A stretch of DNA of 64,000 nucleotides from Plectrocnemia conspersa (lineage: Eukaryota > Arthropoda > Insecta > Trichoptera > Polycentropodidae): assembly GCA_009617715.1 (NCBI GenBank), contig VTFK01000301.1:248001-312000 (forward strand), in the 5' to 3' direction. How positions within the stretch are numbered: position 1 is the stretch's first letter; each line of letters begins with the position of its first letter. A model generated the notes under the pieces. That model was not told the DNA's origin, searched no databases, and saw only the letters and a program-made list of their open reading frames with translations. Of the stretch, positions 12,491 to 25,369 are shown piece by piece. The position numbers and the translations under genes were made by a program.

Positions 12491-13260
12491 TTCATTTAGG
12501 AGAGATTACATCAAAATTTGTCTACGTTTTGTAAAAATTATTGCTTCTGTTTTAATTTTCCATCTCTCAAAATATTTATTTAGGGTTCTAAAAGATTTGT
12601 TATTTATTCGCGATTGGTTTAAGACCGTGAGCACTAGTTAAAATATGTGTATCGTTAGCGTACATAAATAAACTCTTTTTTTAATTTTTAGAATATCGTT
12701 CGTATACAAGAGAAAGAGAAACGGCCGAGCAAACTTTCCTGAGGAACTTCAGCTGGAATTTTACGCGGGATCGAGTGTTCGTTATTTGGTGAAACAACAT
12801 AGTTTTCAGGTAGGAGCGTAATAAGCGTATCATCGGGGGCTAGTTAGTTAAGTTAGCGCAGATGTGCTCCGTTAAACTATTAAGTTGCTGTGTTGTCGAG
12901 TGATTTTCGTGGAAAAACGAGATCCACGTTTATCCACGAAAAACGCATAAGGATTATTTTTTCAAATATTTAACTAAATGACGGTTTTAAACTGATGGGG
13001 CGATAACTAAATCGGATTTGTAGTATCCTTATCGTTTTTTTATCGAATGAATTTTAGCGGTTTTCCAAATGGTTGGAAAATACCCAATAGATAGGCAGGT
13101 GTTAAAGATGTTTTTAAGTACTGAATACAAATTCCAGGAGAGTGCTTAATCATCGTGGTATCAATTTGTTTATTCCAGGACTTTTTTTATTTCTCATTTT
13201 TTTAATGACATTTAAAATTGCCATGAGCTTATTTTTCGACTTAAATGCTTATCTACTGCA
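12490..13260 (-). pseudogene. Dead jockey-type LINE reverse transcriptase fragment
   Basis: Minus-strand translation across frameshifts gives ordered RT blocks of the jockey clade: MRNKKSPGINK (about 13.18 kb), SYRPISLKPS (about 13.0 kb), SLTEHI (about 12.88 kb), LLRSYLKTM (about 12.81 kb), VPQESLLGR (about 12.74 kb), YANDTHILTS (about 12.65 kb) and RWKIKTEAIIFTKRRQI (about 12.54 kb). The catalytic YADD is changed to YAND, there are several stops, and about 30 residues between SLTEHI and the SYL block are missing. These residues normally hold the FLD..KAFD motif. No endonuclease domain or poly-A end is visible. Confidence 0.8.
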
Positions 13261-15120
13261 GATACTTTTATTTTTATTATCAATATATTTACTTCGTTTT
13301 TAGTTTTAAAGTGCTTAAAATTTTTAGTGAGGTCGTACGACACGGAAAAAGCGTCAGTTAACATTTCTTAACCTTACACAGATATGTGTTAGCTATGATA
13401 TTTCAGGTTTTTAACCGTGGAATTTTTAAGCGATTTAATAACATTCCATAATAAATAGTCTGCTGGTTTAATATTGCCCGTTGTTATGAATACAAAATGG
13501 TAGATAACAGATTACTTGTCACTTTCGCCCTATCTCTACCTGTCTATATATACCGCTGGCATAAAGTTTGATAATTTAAAAACAAAGTGAAGATACCTAT
13601 GTAGTTAAAGACCAATCATACATTTATATCTATTAATCGATATCTACTGATGTAGATAAAGAAATGTAATCTTAACAGATCTTTATCAACTGGTAAATAG
13701 AAATCTGTTTATAATTTTCAGTAGATGTTAGAAAATTCTCTTTCGGCTAGTTATTTATAAGTAAATTTCGAACATAGCATATTAATTAAGTCCGAATGGT
13801 ATACATATTTTACTTTAAACCTATTTTTTACTTTTTGTGCATATTTTACTAGTCTATAATATTGGTAAAACCCCCCCCACCCAATCTTAAGTACCTAAGT
13901 TTAAGTCAGATAAAAACGAGCTTTGACTTTGGTTTAAATCAGATAAAAATCTGAGAAATTTTCTTTACTTTGCTAGTTTAGATTCGACACTTAAAATATA
14001 TTAAAAAAAAAGTTACTATGTGACTAAAATAAATAAAAAAAAATAAGACAGACGAGGCTTGGTATTAAAACTAGTTGATAAATAGAATGTGATTTTTGGT
14101 GAACTCGATTCTAAAGCATAATGAATTTGGATATATTTTTTTGCAATACCGCATCTCTCTCATGTATGTTTTATTTAATAATTAAAAAAAAAACATCGTT
14201 GGGTATAGAACCAATCGTTTTTTTATGTTTACGTTTCGATAAGGCCCTAATACTTTCGGGTCAGTCAAATGAGATGTTTCGGGAATCTGGCTTAAATGTA
14301 TATTATTGTTTATAAATCTATGAACGTGAAGAATTGTGAAGCCAGTGAAGTAAAGTAACGACTATAATACAATAGCATTACCTAATCACGACTAGGTTTA
14401 TCAACTGAGTTAGAAGAGTAACCCTCTTGGAACGCCGTTGGTACATAAACTGTCCTCTTGTGTGAACGTTTTTATGTTGGTTGCACAACAAAAGCCTTTC
14501 TTTGTATTTAGTTACATTTGGGCAACGATGGTTCATAGCGGTTGGGCATAAATAATAGCTTTTTCCACGCGTCTCTATTATTTATTAATTTTATTTTATG
14601 CAACTGGCGTAATAATAGATACAATTTTCAGCTTAAAGTTGATTATTTATAAATGGTAGTTAATAGGCTTACTGCGTTGAATGTCGGATTTATCTTTAGG
14701 GAATTTTGAGGAATAATGTAGGGCACTATCTGACATTCTTAGTAGCACCCATCGACAGTCCTGTCGAGAGGTGGCGGAGAGAGGGGACCGACTCTGGAAA
14801 AAATCATAGCATAAATATATATAAAAAAAAAGTGAAATTAAACTACGGTTGCTTCAGCTGTATCTACTGATGTATTTCAGGTATAAGTTTTTTAGCCCTT
14901 TTTATACATACAATAAATAAAATAAGCGGAACATTGCCTGCAAAAACGCCCACTTTCTATGTAGTATTTTCACAATTAACATACATGTTCAAAGGGACAG
15001 GGTTTAGTTTGTGTTAAAATTTGTTTGCAAATTATTGTTGACTTAATTGCCTTTTAAACGTTTAAAAAATATTAAACATGAGAGGAAATATTTATCGAAT
15101 TTAAATTAGTAGCAGTAAAT
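13260..15120. other. AT-rich intergenic DNA, no gene seen
   Basis: It includes the palindrome CGACAGTCCTGTCG near 14755 within a small GC-richer patch; otherwise featureless. Confidence 0.35.
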
Positions 15121-15158
15121 TTAGGTATTCGATCTGATCATTCAGATCTAATACCTAA
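15121..15158. repeat. Hairpin, 17-base arms
   Basis: TTAGGTATTCGATCTGA, loop TCAT, then its complement with one mismatch. Confidence 0.75.
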
Positions 15159-15319
15159 TTGATTGTATTATCGATAATTTGACAACTGGATTTAATGCAG
15201 CAAAATAAATAAATAATACATTCAGTTTCAAGTAGTTATTCCTAAAATAAAATCTAGAAAAAACAGTCTCGAATCTAACTCGAAAATATTTTTTAAAATA
15301 TGTAATTTCAATAAAATTA

Positions 15320-15790
15320 CACCGGAATACATTTTCACCAGTAGATATATATTTTTACTATTAAAAATATAAATCATCTGGCAGGTGCTAGTGAAATTAT
15401 ATGATTTCAACTATTCTATATGTAGTAATATACATATGTATATATTTCACTACATTATTTATTTACATTCAATGTATAACTGTTACAGTGAATTTGTATT
15501 TTTCGGTTATGTTATATTTTCACTAGTAAAGTCCAAATACATTTTCACCGGTCGATATATATTTCTACTAGCATAAATAAACCTTAACTGACATGCTGCT
15601 CTAAAATGTCTATCAAACTCAATTTGACAGTGGCGAAACGTTTGCTGTTGAAACCCAAACCAAACATATTGAAAGTTCTAAGACTAATTATAATTTTAGA
15701 ACTTTTATTAGGGCAAGTTCAAAACACAAACTTAGCCAACTCATCTCTCAAGGGAAAATAAGCGGAAGAATATGTACAGTACAGTTTGCA
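15320..15790. mobile_element. Long-palindrome foldback element (copy A)
   Basis: The left flank has ATTTTCACCGGTCGATATAT and CTGACATGCTGCTCTAAAAT. The core (15628-15730) reads GCGAAACGTTTGCTGTTG, then CCCAAACCAAAC, then an inverted repeat centred on GTTCTAAGAC/TTTTAGAAC. The same blocks occur at 50.6-51.5, 52.0-52.6 and 55.5-55.8 kb. The left flank is itself repeated (15330-15365 and 15530-15570). It has no coding capacity. Confidence 0.6.
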
Positions 15791-15867
15791 TTTCACGTCG
15801 TATGTTAGCTATCTTTACCAATATTACTATGAACTTATAATATAGGAAGGCTAATCAAAGAATTTTC

Positions 15868-16099
15868 AAACCAAATTTTGGGCAATAGGAGAGCGCAAAA
15901 ATAATTATCACTTCTCAGAAGGCAAAAATTCACGTCAAAAGCAATAAAATCGTGTCGGCGCCGTCGCAGTGGGAACGCTCGGTAACGAGCGTTCCCACTG
16001 CGAGGGCGACGATACGATTTTATTGCTTTTGACGTGAATTTTTGACTTCTGTGAAGTGATAATTATTTTTTGCGCTCTTCTATTGGGCAAAATTCGGTT
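15868..16099. repeat. 232-base inverted repeat (GC-rich hairpin)
   Basis: Two arms of about 114 bases face each other around a GTAA loop at 15982-15985. The inner stem (GTCGCAGTGGGAACGCTCG and its complement) is essentially perfect. The outer stem includes CACGTCAAAAGCAATAAAAT and ATAATTATCACTTCTCAGAAG, with a few mismatches. A third partial arm (GACACGATTTTATTGCTTTT) lies nearby at about 16181-16200. This looks like a recent foldback MITE or an inverted duplication that could be transcribed into a long hairpin. Confidence 0.8.
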
Positions 16100-16639
16100 T
16101 AGATGTGCTATATTCGATTCTCATATTATTATAAAAAGTCTCAACATAAACGCTTGATAATCAAACGTTTTTACGGCGATGACACGATTTTATTGCTTTT
16201 TACCTGGATTGGAAATTCACTATATGGCAACACTGAGCAGCAAATAAAACACGATTAAATATCAGATAAATTTAATATTATGAGTTTATTTTAATGCTTA
16301 ATTAAAATATTTTACATAAAATATAATTTCAGAAAATATGTCGCAACGGTGGCTTATTTTTATATTTATTTGTAGCATAGAAAGGGTTGACTCGTACCTA
16401 TTATTATTTATTCAAGAAATTATATTACGATTTTAAAACATATATAAAATGCTATTTTTGTCATGAGGTCCGGAATCATTGTTTTCCCAGGGCTTCCCAG
16501 GTTCGCTCTCGGCGCCCTGCCCATAGGGTCAATGAGTTGTAGTTCTATATGATAATGAAGTTTTATATTGCTAATAAATATGTAGGATTGATACTATGAC
16601 AATTGAATTACAGAAGTGGTCGAATTATGATCTAGTTGT

Positions 16640-16930
16640 AAGGAAAGTTTTATTCTTCCAACCCGCATTAGATTTGGATCTGTGAAATGAGTCATCTTCT
16701 AAGGTCGTACGGCGTACCCAACTTCCGCAAAGTACGGTATAGTCGCACGTGGACAATTTTCCATAGTTCATGGAATAGCTCAATAGCCCATACCGCGTCC
16801 ATGTTTATTTTGACTGGTCCCTTGACATTTTTACCTTTTCGTCATTCAGCCCATCCGTCGGCAAGCTCTAAAAGGATTCCCTGTACGTTCTGATTATTCG
16901 TCGCGTTCCTCACGCTCTCATACATATATT
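16640..16930. other. GC-richer island, function unknown
   Basis: A 290-base stretch with clearly lower AT than its neighbours. Short frames exist on both strands but none is recognisable and none has splice or start support. It may be an eroded transposon piece or a regulatory element. Confidence 0.3.
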
Positions 16931-16984
16931 CATGGCCGCATCAATCCCCTCTTTACATATGGTAAGCATGAATTTGACTTTAAT

Positions 16985-17095
16985 ACACCCGCATTTCACA
17001 TGGCAAAGTGTGAAATGGGGCTTGAACCCGGAGACTGCGCCCCCGTATGTGAGCGCCTGCCTTTTTGTACCGGGACAAATTTAATCTTACGCGCG
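16985..17095 (-). repeat. tRNA-derived SINE remnant
   Basis: On the minus strand a B-box GGTTCAAGCCC (complement of 17018-17028) follows GGCAGGCGCTCACATACGGG. The T-stem has only three good pairs and no full cloverleaf forms. This fits an eroded tRNA-derived SINE head rather than a working tRNA. Confidence 0.5.
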
Positions 17096-17480
17096 TTTCA
17101 TATTTAAGAGCTTTAATATTCATGTTATTAATTCCCGAGAATTGGGATTTGGGAAGAAACGAGCGCTCGCGTGTGAATCCTGACCTATGTGCGAGGATGA
17201 GCAAAATCTTTGTATAAATTAGAAGCATAATTCCATAAGCTGTAATTACGCACAGGCATTGATGTGAACGAGAAGGGTGCGAAAATATTATATGAGAGGT
17301 ATTAAAGCAAAAAGATTGGGTAAAATATAATAGCATGACGTGTCCATAACAATATTTCGCTATTGTTAACTGATTTATAAATCTGATATCTGATATTATA
17401 TATTGCTTATACAGCCCTTAATCCTAACATTCTGCACTTTCTATGTGACATTTTTTCATTTTTTTTATTATTATTCATAC

Positions 17481-19010
17481 ACAGCTTTGGTCATAATAAC
17501 GGGACACACTTTAAGATGGTGTGTAACTCTTTACAAGTGCATAGTCTGACCGAAATATTTTAGCAGATAGCTTAAACCGTAATTCTAAGAAATATATAAA
17601 GGAATCCGTTGTTTTTAATTGCTCACTTAAGTTTTAAAAAGGGATTGCATGTATAATTGCGGAATCTAGTTTAGTTGCGTGATTTCGATCTTTATTTGTC
17701 GTTTTAATTTTTTTATTTAATAATTTATTATGAATATTATATAAACATTAAAAAAATGCAAAGTAAGTGGAACTAGCATAAAGAATATAATTTTATTGCA
17801 TTCAAATATTGCATATTATTGACTGAATATGTCAGAAATTAGTAAACACGTTAATTGTTCACGATACGCTTTCCAAAATACCATGAAACGGTTGTGGTGC
17901 TTACAAACCAAAGCCAAAAACGAAAGACAACTGCCCAGGAAGATCGAATCTTGGTTCTTGAATCCCTTAAAAATCGTTGTAAAGCATATTTTAAGCGACT
18001 GCAAGTAACTCTGCAAGAGGATGAACATCTATTCAGTGGCGTAGCTATGGAATGGGCCCCCCCAGGCGGCACTTTCTTGGGGGCGGCATATTCGCGATGG
18101 GATCATCTAGTGTGGTTTTTAACCCTGAATGCACTAAAACATATATAAATCCACGAATAACAAGAACTTAATAATAACCAATTTATTATTTTAAGAAATT
18201 TTGATTTTATGACCCTGCAAAAAATTCATGGGGGGGCAATTTTAAGGATCGCCCTGGGCGGCACATACCCTAGCTACGCCACTGCATCTATTTATTCGCG
18301 AAAAGTGAAAATAAAGTTCAATGATGTAGAACTCAGAGGTTGAAAAGCCCAAGACACACTGTGGCTTTCAGAAAAAAATAAAACTCGAGGGTTAGATTAA
18401 GCCCGAAAACACCAGGATTGAACATCTGAAGATTGAGTGAAAGTCATTTTGTCAGATGAATCCAACTTTTAGATAATTTTAAACCTATATTTATTATATA
18501 CAAAAATATTAAAAACTAAATTTAATTTAAAATTTCTAGAGCAAAAATTTTTTTTAAATATTCATACTTTTTTCAAAAAAATTTTTTGGGTTTTTGAGTG
18601 TAGTACCCAAAGTCAAATATTATGGCGGAAGTGGTATGGTCTGGAGTTGCATGACAGCAACAGGGGTATGAACCTATACACTTGCGGGTGTAGTGTGAAC
18701 AGTAACATTTATATTTCAATGATGAAATTCACTTTAATGAATTTCTTCAGGAAAATATTTCCAAGCACAGATCACGCTACCATCTGATTCCAGCAAGACA
18801 AAGCTCCGCGCAACGCTTCGCGAAAAAGCAAGGGTTGGTTTGCGTCAAAGAGTTTGCCTGATGCCTGCTCATTCACCAGACCTAAATCCTATAGAGAATT
18901 TATGCTCAAAATTAAAAGAAAACGTTACTCACGTTTAAATTTAACCACGATTACAAATCCAAAATTGAGCTGCGAGAAAAATTAGCTATAATAATTAATA
19001 AAATTAATAA
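17481..19010 (+). mobile_element. Dead Tc1-like transposon, interrupted by a MITE
   Basis: It starts near a Tc1-like terminus (TTGGTCATAATAACGGGACAC). The frame at 17855-18030 reads QKRKTTAQEDRILVLESLKN, the Tc1 N-terminal helix-turn-helix. After the inserted MITE the frame resumes in broken pieces. At about 18625 comes YGGSGMVWS, and at about 18860 MPAHSPDLNPIENLCSKLKE, the conserved C-terminal DDE-domain block. Stops and frameshifts leave no functional transposase. I could not identify the right terminal repeat, so the end is approximate. Confidence 0.85.
18034..18284. mobile_element. 251-base hAT-type MITE inserted in the Tc1 element
   Basis: It has perfect 14-base terminal inverted repeats (CAGTGGCGTAGCTA...TAGCTACGCCACTG) flanked by the perfect 8-base target duplication CATCTATT (18026-18033 and 18285-18292). 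The 8-base duplication and CAGTGG end mark it as a hAT-type non-autonomous element. An inverted relative lies at 37899-38163. Confidence 0.92.
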
Positions 19011-19849
19011 ATAAAATAAGTAATGGAATGACATTTTTTAAAGTGAAAAAGATTTTTAACATTAAATTGAAGCATTTTAATAAATTTATATTTATATAGC
19101 AATACATTAACTTACATCAGGTGTCAGTGTTGAATGCAATAAAATTATCAGACTAAGTTTGAGTTATCAGTCTAAATTAAAGTGCCGAGGAAATATTGAA
19201 ATCCTAGTGTATGTGTCACACCCCTTTTATATTATTAATGCTAGCAGCTTTTCTGATAGGTTAATAGGTTTATTTTCCCCAATTTAGCCGTAAAGGATTC
19301 ACGCCTTTTTTTTTGCTATGCCTACGGACGTAAAAAGCAGCTATTGTGATATTTCTTAAGATGGCTTAACATACATAATTATATCATTTGCATGGCATCG
19401 TGATTATTTTTCTTATTATTATTTCACGTATTTAAATAAGAGAAATTCTATTGATAGAGCGTAATAATGGCGAAAAAATGTATGCTTTGCATTCCAGAAT
19501 TTTTTTTTATTTAAAAGATTCTTGATTTTTGCGTTATATTTAATTTTTGAAAGATCTTTAATTTTTTTCTTTAAATGACGATTTTACTTTAAGATAATTT
19601 ATAAAGCACCTTTGTGTATAATTATCTGCAAAAATTAAATTGTTTTCAATAATTGATTTGCTCTTTACGCTGATTGAATTAAAATATTTTAAAAATTGCG
19701 TTCTTTGACTTTGGTTGTTGAACGGAAATTTATTAAAAAAATAACGACTTGATCAAATATATCAGAAATATTTGGGACAATAAGAGCGTTTTGGATCAAA
19801 CATTTTCAAGGGTCAAATCATTGCTAAAAAATAATCTTTAATTAGATTC

Positions 19850-20140
19850 TAATGTGGCGTTATAATTAAAAGTATCTGGAAAGTTGACCGACCGGTAAAT
19901 TTGTCAAATGGAAAATTCACTGACCCGCAATTCGTCGAACGAAGTGTTCCCCGATTTTACAATTGGTCGTCGATAATTTATTTATTAAAAACCATGAAAC
20001 GTTAGCTAACGTATTTAATTTATAATTTTGTAATTTTATTCGTTAAATACATGTGAATTCTTTTTTGTGTCCGAAATTATTGATTTAATTTCAATGAAAT
20101 TAAATGGAGCGATAAATAAGGGTCTGAGACGTTTCATTGC
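19850..20140. other. Unique island with homeodomain-like sites, candidate regulatory element
   Basis: It contains the palindrome ATTTAATTTCA-A-TGAAATTAAAT (20083-20105) and, close by, GATAAATAAGGG and GCCGGCCGATTAATTA. No coding potential. The regulatory role is inferred from composition and TAAT-type sites. Confidence 0.3.
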
Positions 20141-21590
20141 CGGCCGATTAATTATTTTTATCGTTGTCTTCAATTTTTTTAACATCGTTTTTTAAATACT
20201 TAATTTTGCAAGCTATTTTATATTTATATTCTTTGAGCAAATTTAATTTATCGAATTGATTGACAAAATCTATGCTTTGAAATTCTCTTATGACTATATG
20301 TTATAATTGAACACAATGTTATTATTTTTTTCCTGTATTTGTATAACTGGTATACTAAAAACCACATAATACGCAAAAATATTATATAAATCAGTGAGCG
20401 TCACATTTTCCACTTTTTATTCAAAACACACAGACGCTAAAACTAATACAACGATATGGTAGGAGCTGACAACCAGTTACTGTAATATTACATATATATT
20501 ATTTTTTATTTATTTTGTGCGAAATGGGCCGAAATATTTATTTTTGTAGCCGGATGTGTCACAGACGAAAAACCTTGCCATTTTCGGCAATGCTCATTTC
20601 AAGGTTCTTAACAAAAAAGTTTAAAGATATAAAATGCATATCATATAAAATTACTTGTAGTATTATATAAATCAAATATTTTACTTCAAAGTCTTAAAAA
20701 AATTTTAAGTATTAAATCCTTTTACTGTTTTTTTTAATTCATAATTCTGTAAATTTCGCTTGTTAGAAAATTAATTAAAGTTCAATAATGATATCTTTTG
20801 ACGCAATTAACATTGCTATAAATAGTATTTATTCTACCCTTGTAAAGTGTAAATAAAACATAAGTTTTATATTTTGATATAATCAATCGTTTTTCAGAAA
20901 CAAAAAAATGTCAGCAAATACTAATCTTACGAGCAGGTAGCAAAAACTAAAAAAATCACCGCTGCGTTTTTTTACGCAAATATTTAAGTGCTAACACAAT
21001 CTAACAAGACACTAAAAGGATTCTACTTACTTATCTGAACACCACCGCAAGGAAATCACATAATATTATTTTTGTAATTTTTACATACGTATCACTTTCG
21101 ATTTGAAATTTCAAAAATTCACTAGACTTTGCCTCTAAGCTCATACCAATGCTTAAACCAAATACAAGTATACTTTTATAGTATTGAAATATTGCGAGGT
21201 ACGCAAATCCAATCATGGCAAAGTTTTACGAAGCATTAATGCTTTATTTGTTTCGTTTGGACATACTACAATCGCAATTTTCAGACTTCTATTGAAACTA
21301 TAATATATCTTCCGTCCCCAGTATCTATTACACAAAAATCTACATAAAGGTTTCACTTGACCCATTATCGGTGAAACCTTCGGTATTAAGGGAGCCACTG
21401 GATACTATGAAGTACACACTCAAAGGAAATAACTACAGTGAACATATTATACAATAGTGCACATAATATGTTGATAATATTAAAATATATTTATTTATTT
21501 TAGCATATCTCTAATCTAATATGTATTGCATTAAAACGAAAATTACTCAAAATTTAATTATTCATATTATTTTTATTTTTTTCTTCCAAA
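20140..21590. other. AT-rich intergenic DNA, no gene seen
   Basis: No repeats or frames worth calling. Confidence 0.4.
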
Positions 21591-21840
21591 ACTCATTAAC
21601 GCGCTCAGGTAGATAGGAAGAGAGAGGGAGAATGATAATAAGCAAAGGTTTTCGTTCTCGTTACATTTCTTCGAATTCCATACTCGCTTAATGAAATCCC
21701 GAAATTAGGTTAATGAATTATATGAGCCCAACACGAAAAGCGAAACTTTTTGGAACACGAGCCAGAATTAATAGGCGCGGTTTTAATTTCACCTCTGTCG
21801 CCGCTTTCGCGACTCCTAGTATATTTTATAAGCTTGTTTT
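21590..21840. other. Unique AT-poor island, candidate regulatory element
   Basis: The region is richer in GC than its surroundings, with an AG-rich tract (about 21619-21640) followed by TTAATGAAATCCCGAAATTAGG and a GC-rich end (CTCTGTCGCCGCTTTCGCGA). No gene is supported. Confidence 0.25.
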
Positions 21841-22529
21841 TCCCAGATAAATACATATAGTAGATACACGCGATTACATAATATATTTAAACCTTTTCCA
21901 CAGTATTCACTCTTAATCATTTTCTTTTCGACTGATAACGTGACTCGAATGTATGTATATTCACACGAATTTTCTTAGAAAGCGAATTTAGTGTAGTAGT
22001 AATTCGTTTTTATAGGTTGGCTCTCTCAATGGGCTGTTGAGCTCAGCATCCTTTTTGTATTAATAATATTTTCCTTAATTAGATTATTTGTGCTATACCA
22101 ATTTTCAGCATACATATATTCAAATAACAAAATTATAAATTATTATACTCTGCGTATACAAACTTGTACAAAATATGTATTGCTAATTAGATATAGAACA
22201 TTCGTCATAGAACATCCAAATCGTCTTAAAGCTACGAGTAACTTTTAGCGAGTCAAAGGTGACAACTAGTTAGGAATAAATCTAAAAACCGTAAAGACTA
22301 GGGTTATAATGATTCATCTGTGTAAGGCCGACCAAAGAGTATGTGGTGTATTCTAAATTAGAACTAGAGTGACTTTCGTGAACTGGCGTTTTCCTGATAT
22401 TTTTAAAGAAATTTTATGATAGAATTTGTTTCTGAGCAGAACGTAATCGAACAAGTTTTATTTTGGTTCACATCTAACATTTTAGCAGCTACTTTTTGTA
22501 TATTTTTACTGGTTTGTGAGGAATAGTTA

Positions 22530-22830
22530 GTTGTAATCGAAATATATCAATGTCTGACCACATGACTGCTTCCAAGATACCTTCTTTTAAGCCATTCCTG
22601 ACAGTAATCGACCGGAACAGAAACTGCGCAGTCTCCTTTTTAAACCTGACATCAGAGATTCTTTCAACCGTCGGCTTTTCAAATCAACATTACAAGAATC
22701 ATAGCAAGAGAGCACCACAATGGTCCGCCATTCGGCAAGCTCTTGTCCTTGGCCGGTCTACCCCGTTGAGGTCTTCTAAGACTGCGCCTTTACGCTACAT
22801 TCACGGAGCGAGAGGCGTAAGTTAGGAGTT
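22530..22830 (+). repeat. Dispersed repeat of unknown type (copy 1)
   Basis: Blocks such as AAACCTGACATCAGAGATTC and CCGCCATTCGGCAAGCTCTT followed by TTGGCCGGTC align with 46650-46760. A 91-residue frame spans it but matches nothing I know. It is probably an eroded transposon piece. Confidence 0.4.
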
Positions 22831-23204
22831 ATCACTACTTTTCCCATAGCTTCGTATTTATATTCCCAGTGGTGTAAATATCAGTGTAAGCTTATATTTC
22901 CCTTTTTTTATTGTGTTTGTCTGCTATTTATATGCATATGTTATATTTCAAATATTTATTTAATAAAAGTGCTTTTTTTTTCAATTGAATATGGCTTGAA
23001 TTGCGTCTAACCCGCGGGCAACCAAATTCCAAAAATAGCAATAATTGTACCAGAAATGATATTTTAGCGTCATATCACTAGTTCATTATTCTTGTTATTA
23101 TTTTATGGCGGTAAGATAGAACAATATTGCTTTTATGCTTTGCGTGGATAAAACAAAATCTAATAATGTAAATCAGTTTTAATACAATTCAATCGCTACA
23201 TCCG

Positions 23205-23410
23205 TTGTAACTTGACAGGCGTATGCCCTATGCGTTACATCGCATTATTATGTGTAATATAAGTTATAACCAATATATGTCACTGCAGCTCAGGCATTTT
23301 TTTTATAATAACGCATTTTTTATAAATAAAAATTAGAGTGCCGCTGACGGCGCTCGAACCCACAACTTGTGAGTTACTAGTCTGAAACGTTACGGACTAC
23401 GCTATTTTGT
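23205..23410 (-). repeat. SINE-like element with tRNA-derived end (copy 1)
   Basis: On the minus strand a tRNA-like head with a B-box-like GGTTCGAGCGC (complement of 23350-23360) is followed by an AT-rich body with TTTATAAAAAATGCGTTATT and the motif CTGAGCTGCAGTGAC. The body and tail (GACAGGCGTATGCCC) match 51145-51410. Confidence 0.5.
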
Positions 23411-24309
23411 CTTTAATGCATATTAACCTAAGAATAAACAGGATTGAATTAAAATACCCTTTTTTGAAATGTAATATTTTACGTTAATTTTTTTTCGTTT
23501 TTCTTAGTATTTTTTATAAAAAAAGAACAAGCTTTGCCAATCAACAGTTTGACATATGTGATTCCTTCTTATTGGCGTATTTTTATTTTTACTTGTTTTA
23601 TACTCGGCAATATTCAAAATTTGCATTTTAATTCTGAATACAAAATACGGGATATTTTTTTTATAGTCTAAAGATTTATTTTTCTTATTATATGTAGCCA
23701 AATGATACTTAAAATGTATTTACAAATCGTTCCAACCTTTCAAACAAATGTTTTAACAATACGTATGTATTATTCTGCTATATTTGCTTTCCCAAACTTT
23801 TTTCATCGCGTATTACAAGTTGAAGTGACGTTCCACACAACTCATAACAGTGCTGTAGCGCTACCTATATTAGCAACACTGTATCGGATACAAAAACTTT
23901 CAAAATTGTAAATATAAACCTTACTCATTGCTGGGTTCATTTTTTTATTTAGCCAAAAATTTAATCTAGAACCTCTTGTACATAAGAACATCATTTGAAA
24001 TCCGATCTGCTACTCGCTGCATCTTCCAAATTAAAATTTATTCTAAAATAAAATTATTTATATTATATATTTAATTAAAAATCTTGAAATTTTTGTAATT
24101 TATTTATTAATTTATATAAGTTATAATATACTTCATAAAATACATAGATGTCGTGAAATATTTTTCAATAAATTAATAAATAAATCGATTATATTCATAA
24201 TAGTTTTTGTAGATTCGAACAGATGGCTCTACTATGTTTTAATTTAGAATAGATAAAAATATTAAAATCAATCTATTTAATTACATATTATATTATTCTA
24301 ATATGATAC

Positions 24310-24480
24310 AAACCAATTTGCTCCTATTTTAGTTGAAGTCGTCGTGTACACAAATACGTCAAAGTGGATACGTACACACAACGGTTTTGTACAAGGGTTT
24401 CCCGGAAAGGGCTCGTAGGGTTCACTCGAGCTGCTTGTCAGCGTTTCAGAAAATTCTTTTGAGAAATGTCTTTGAAATGG
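24310..24480. other. Unique GC-richer island
   Basis: It contains GTCGTCGTGTACAC and AAGGGCTCGTAGGGTTCACTC. Open frames through it are not recognisable. Candidate regulatory element. Confidence 0.2.
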
Positions 24481-25369
24481 AAAATAAAATATCTTTAAAA
24501 ATGAGTTTAAACGATTTAAATATCAATGAAAATCTTTCACTTCGTTTTGTAATAAAATTTACGATTTATAATTACGGTATTTTTTGTATACGATATTCTT
24601 TCCGTTTAGTTGGAATTAAATAAATGCTTATATTACACTTTTTCTAGACACTTATTATGTAATGTTGTATAAGCCAGGCCTTTTAAAGAGATTGCTAAGT
24701 AAGCGAATAGTAAATTCATATTAAAATGTTATACAATAGTAATAAATTAATGCTTAATTGTGTTAAAACAAAAGATAGGTTTAAGCGTTTTAGACTAATT
24801 ATCCTAACACTAGTCTCTTTGCGTAATATAATATTACAATATATTAGTGGTGTAAGTCGGTACCTAAAGACCGAACCACATATGTTTTTTAATTACAATC
24901 GTGTATTTTTAAATTATTATCTAATTATAAATCCGGTAGATCAGCACAAATTAGTTTTTTTTAATTTTCCTAATCTCACGGATAAATATCGTGATGATCG
25001 TGTCAATTTTCGATCATAAGCTGTTTAATAAATAGTTTATAATTCATCAAATAGCTGTGTTGATATCGGTGACAATACTTATAATAATAAATTTTACTTA
25101 TTCCTGTTCTTAATTTACAAAACATTTTAGTCTCTTCATAATATCATTGACATAAACTGTAATAAGTTAGCGGTGATTTTTTAGCATCAGTTTTCAATAT
25201 CTGCTATGTCACTCAAACTCTAGCTAAAAAGGCAGAGTTGTCAACCGATAAAAATTGCTTTGATTTTGACATATATTGTATCTTTAATTTTCGAATATTT
25301 CTCTTATTTTTTCACATTATTAACTGGCCTTAATCTTTTAAGGGTATATAGCATCAGTTGATTTACCTT

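Noticed and set aside
16980..17336. 118-residue minus-strand frame, the longest in the window
   Set aside because: It runs through a tRNA-derived SINE head and AT-rich flank and has no recognisable domain.
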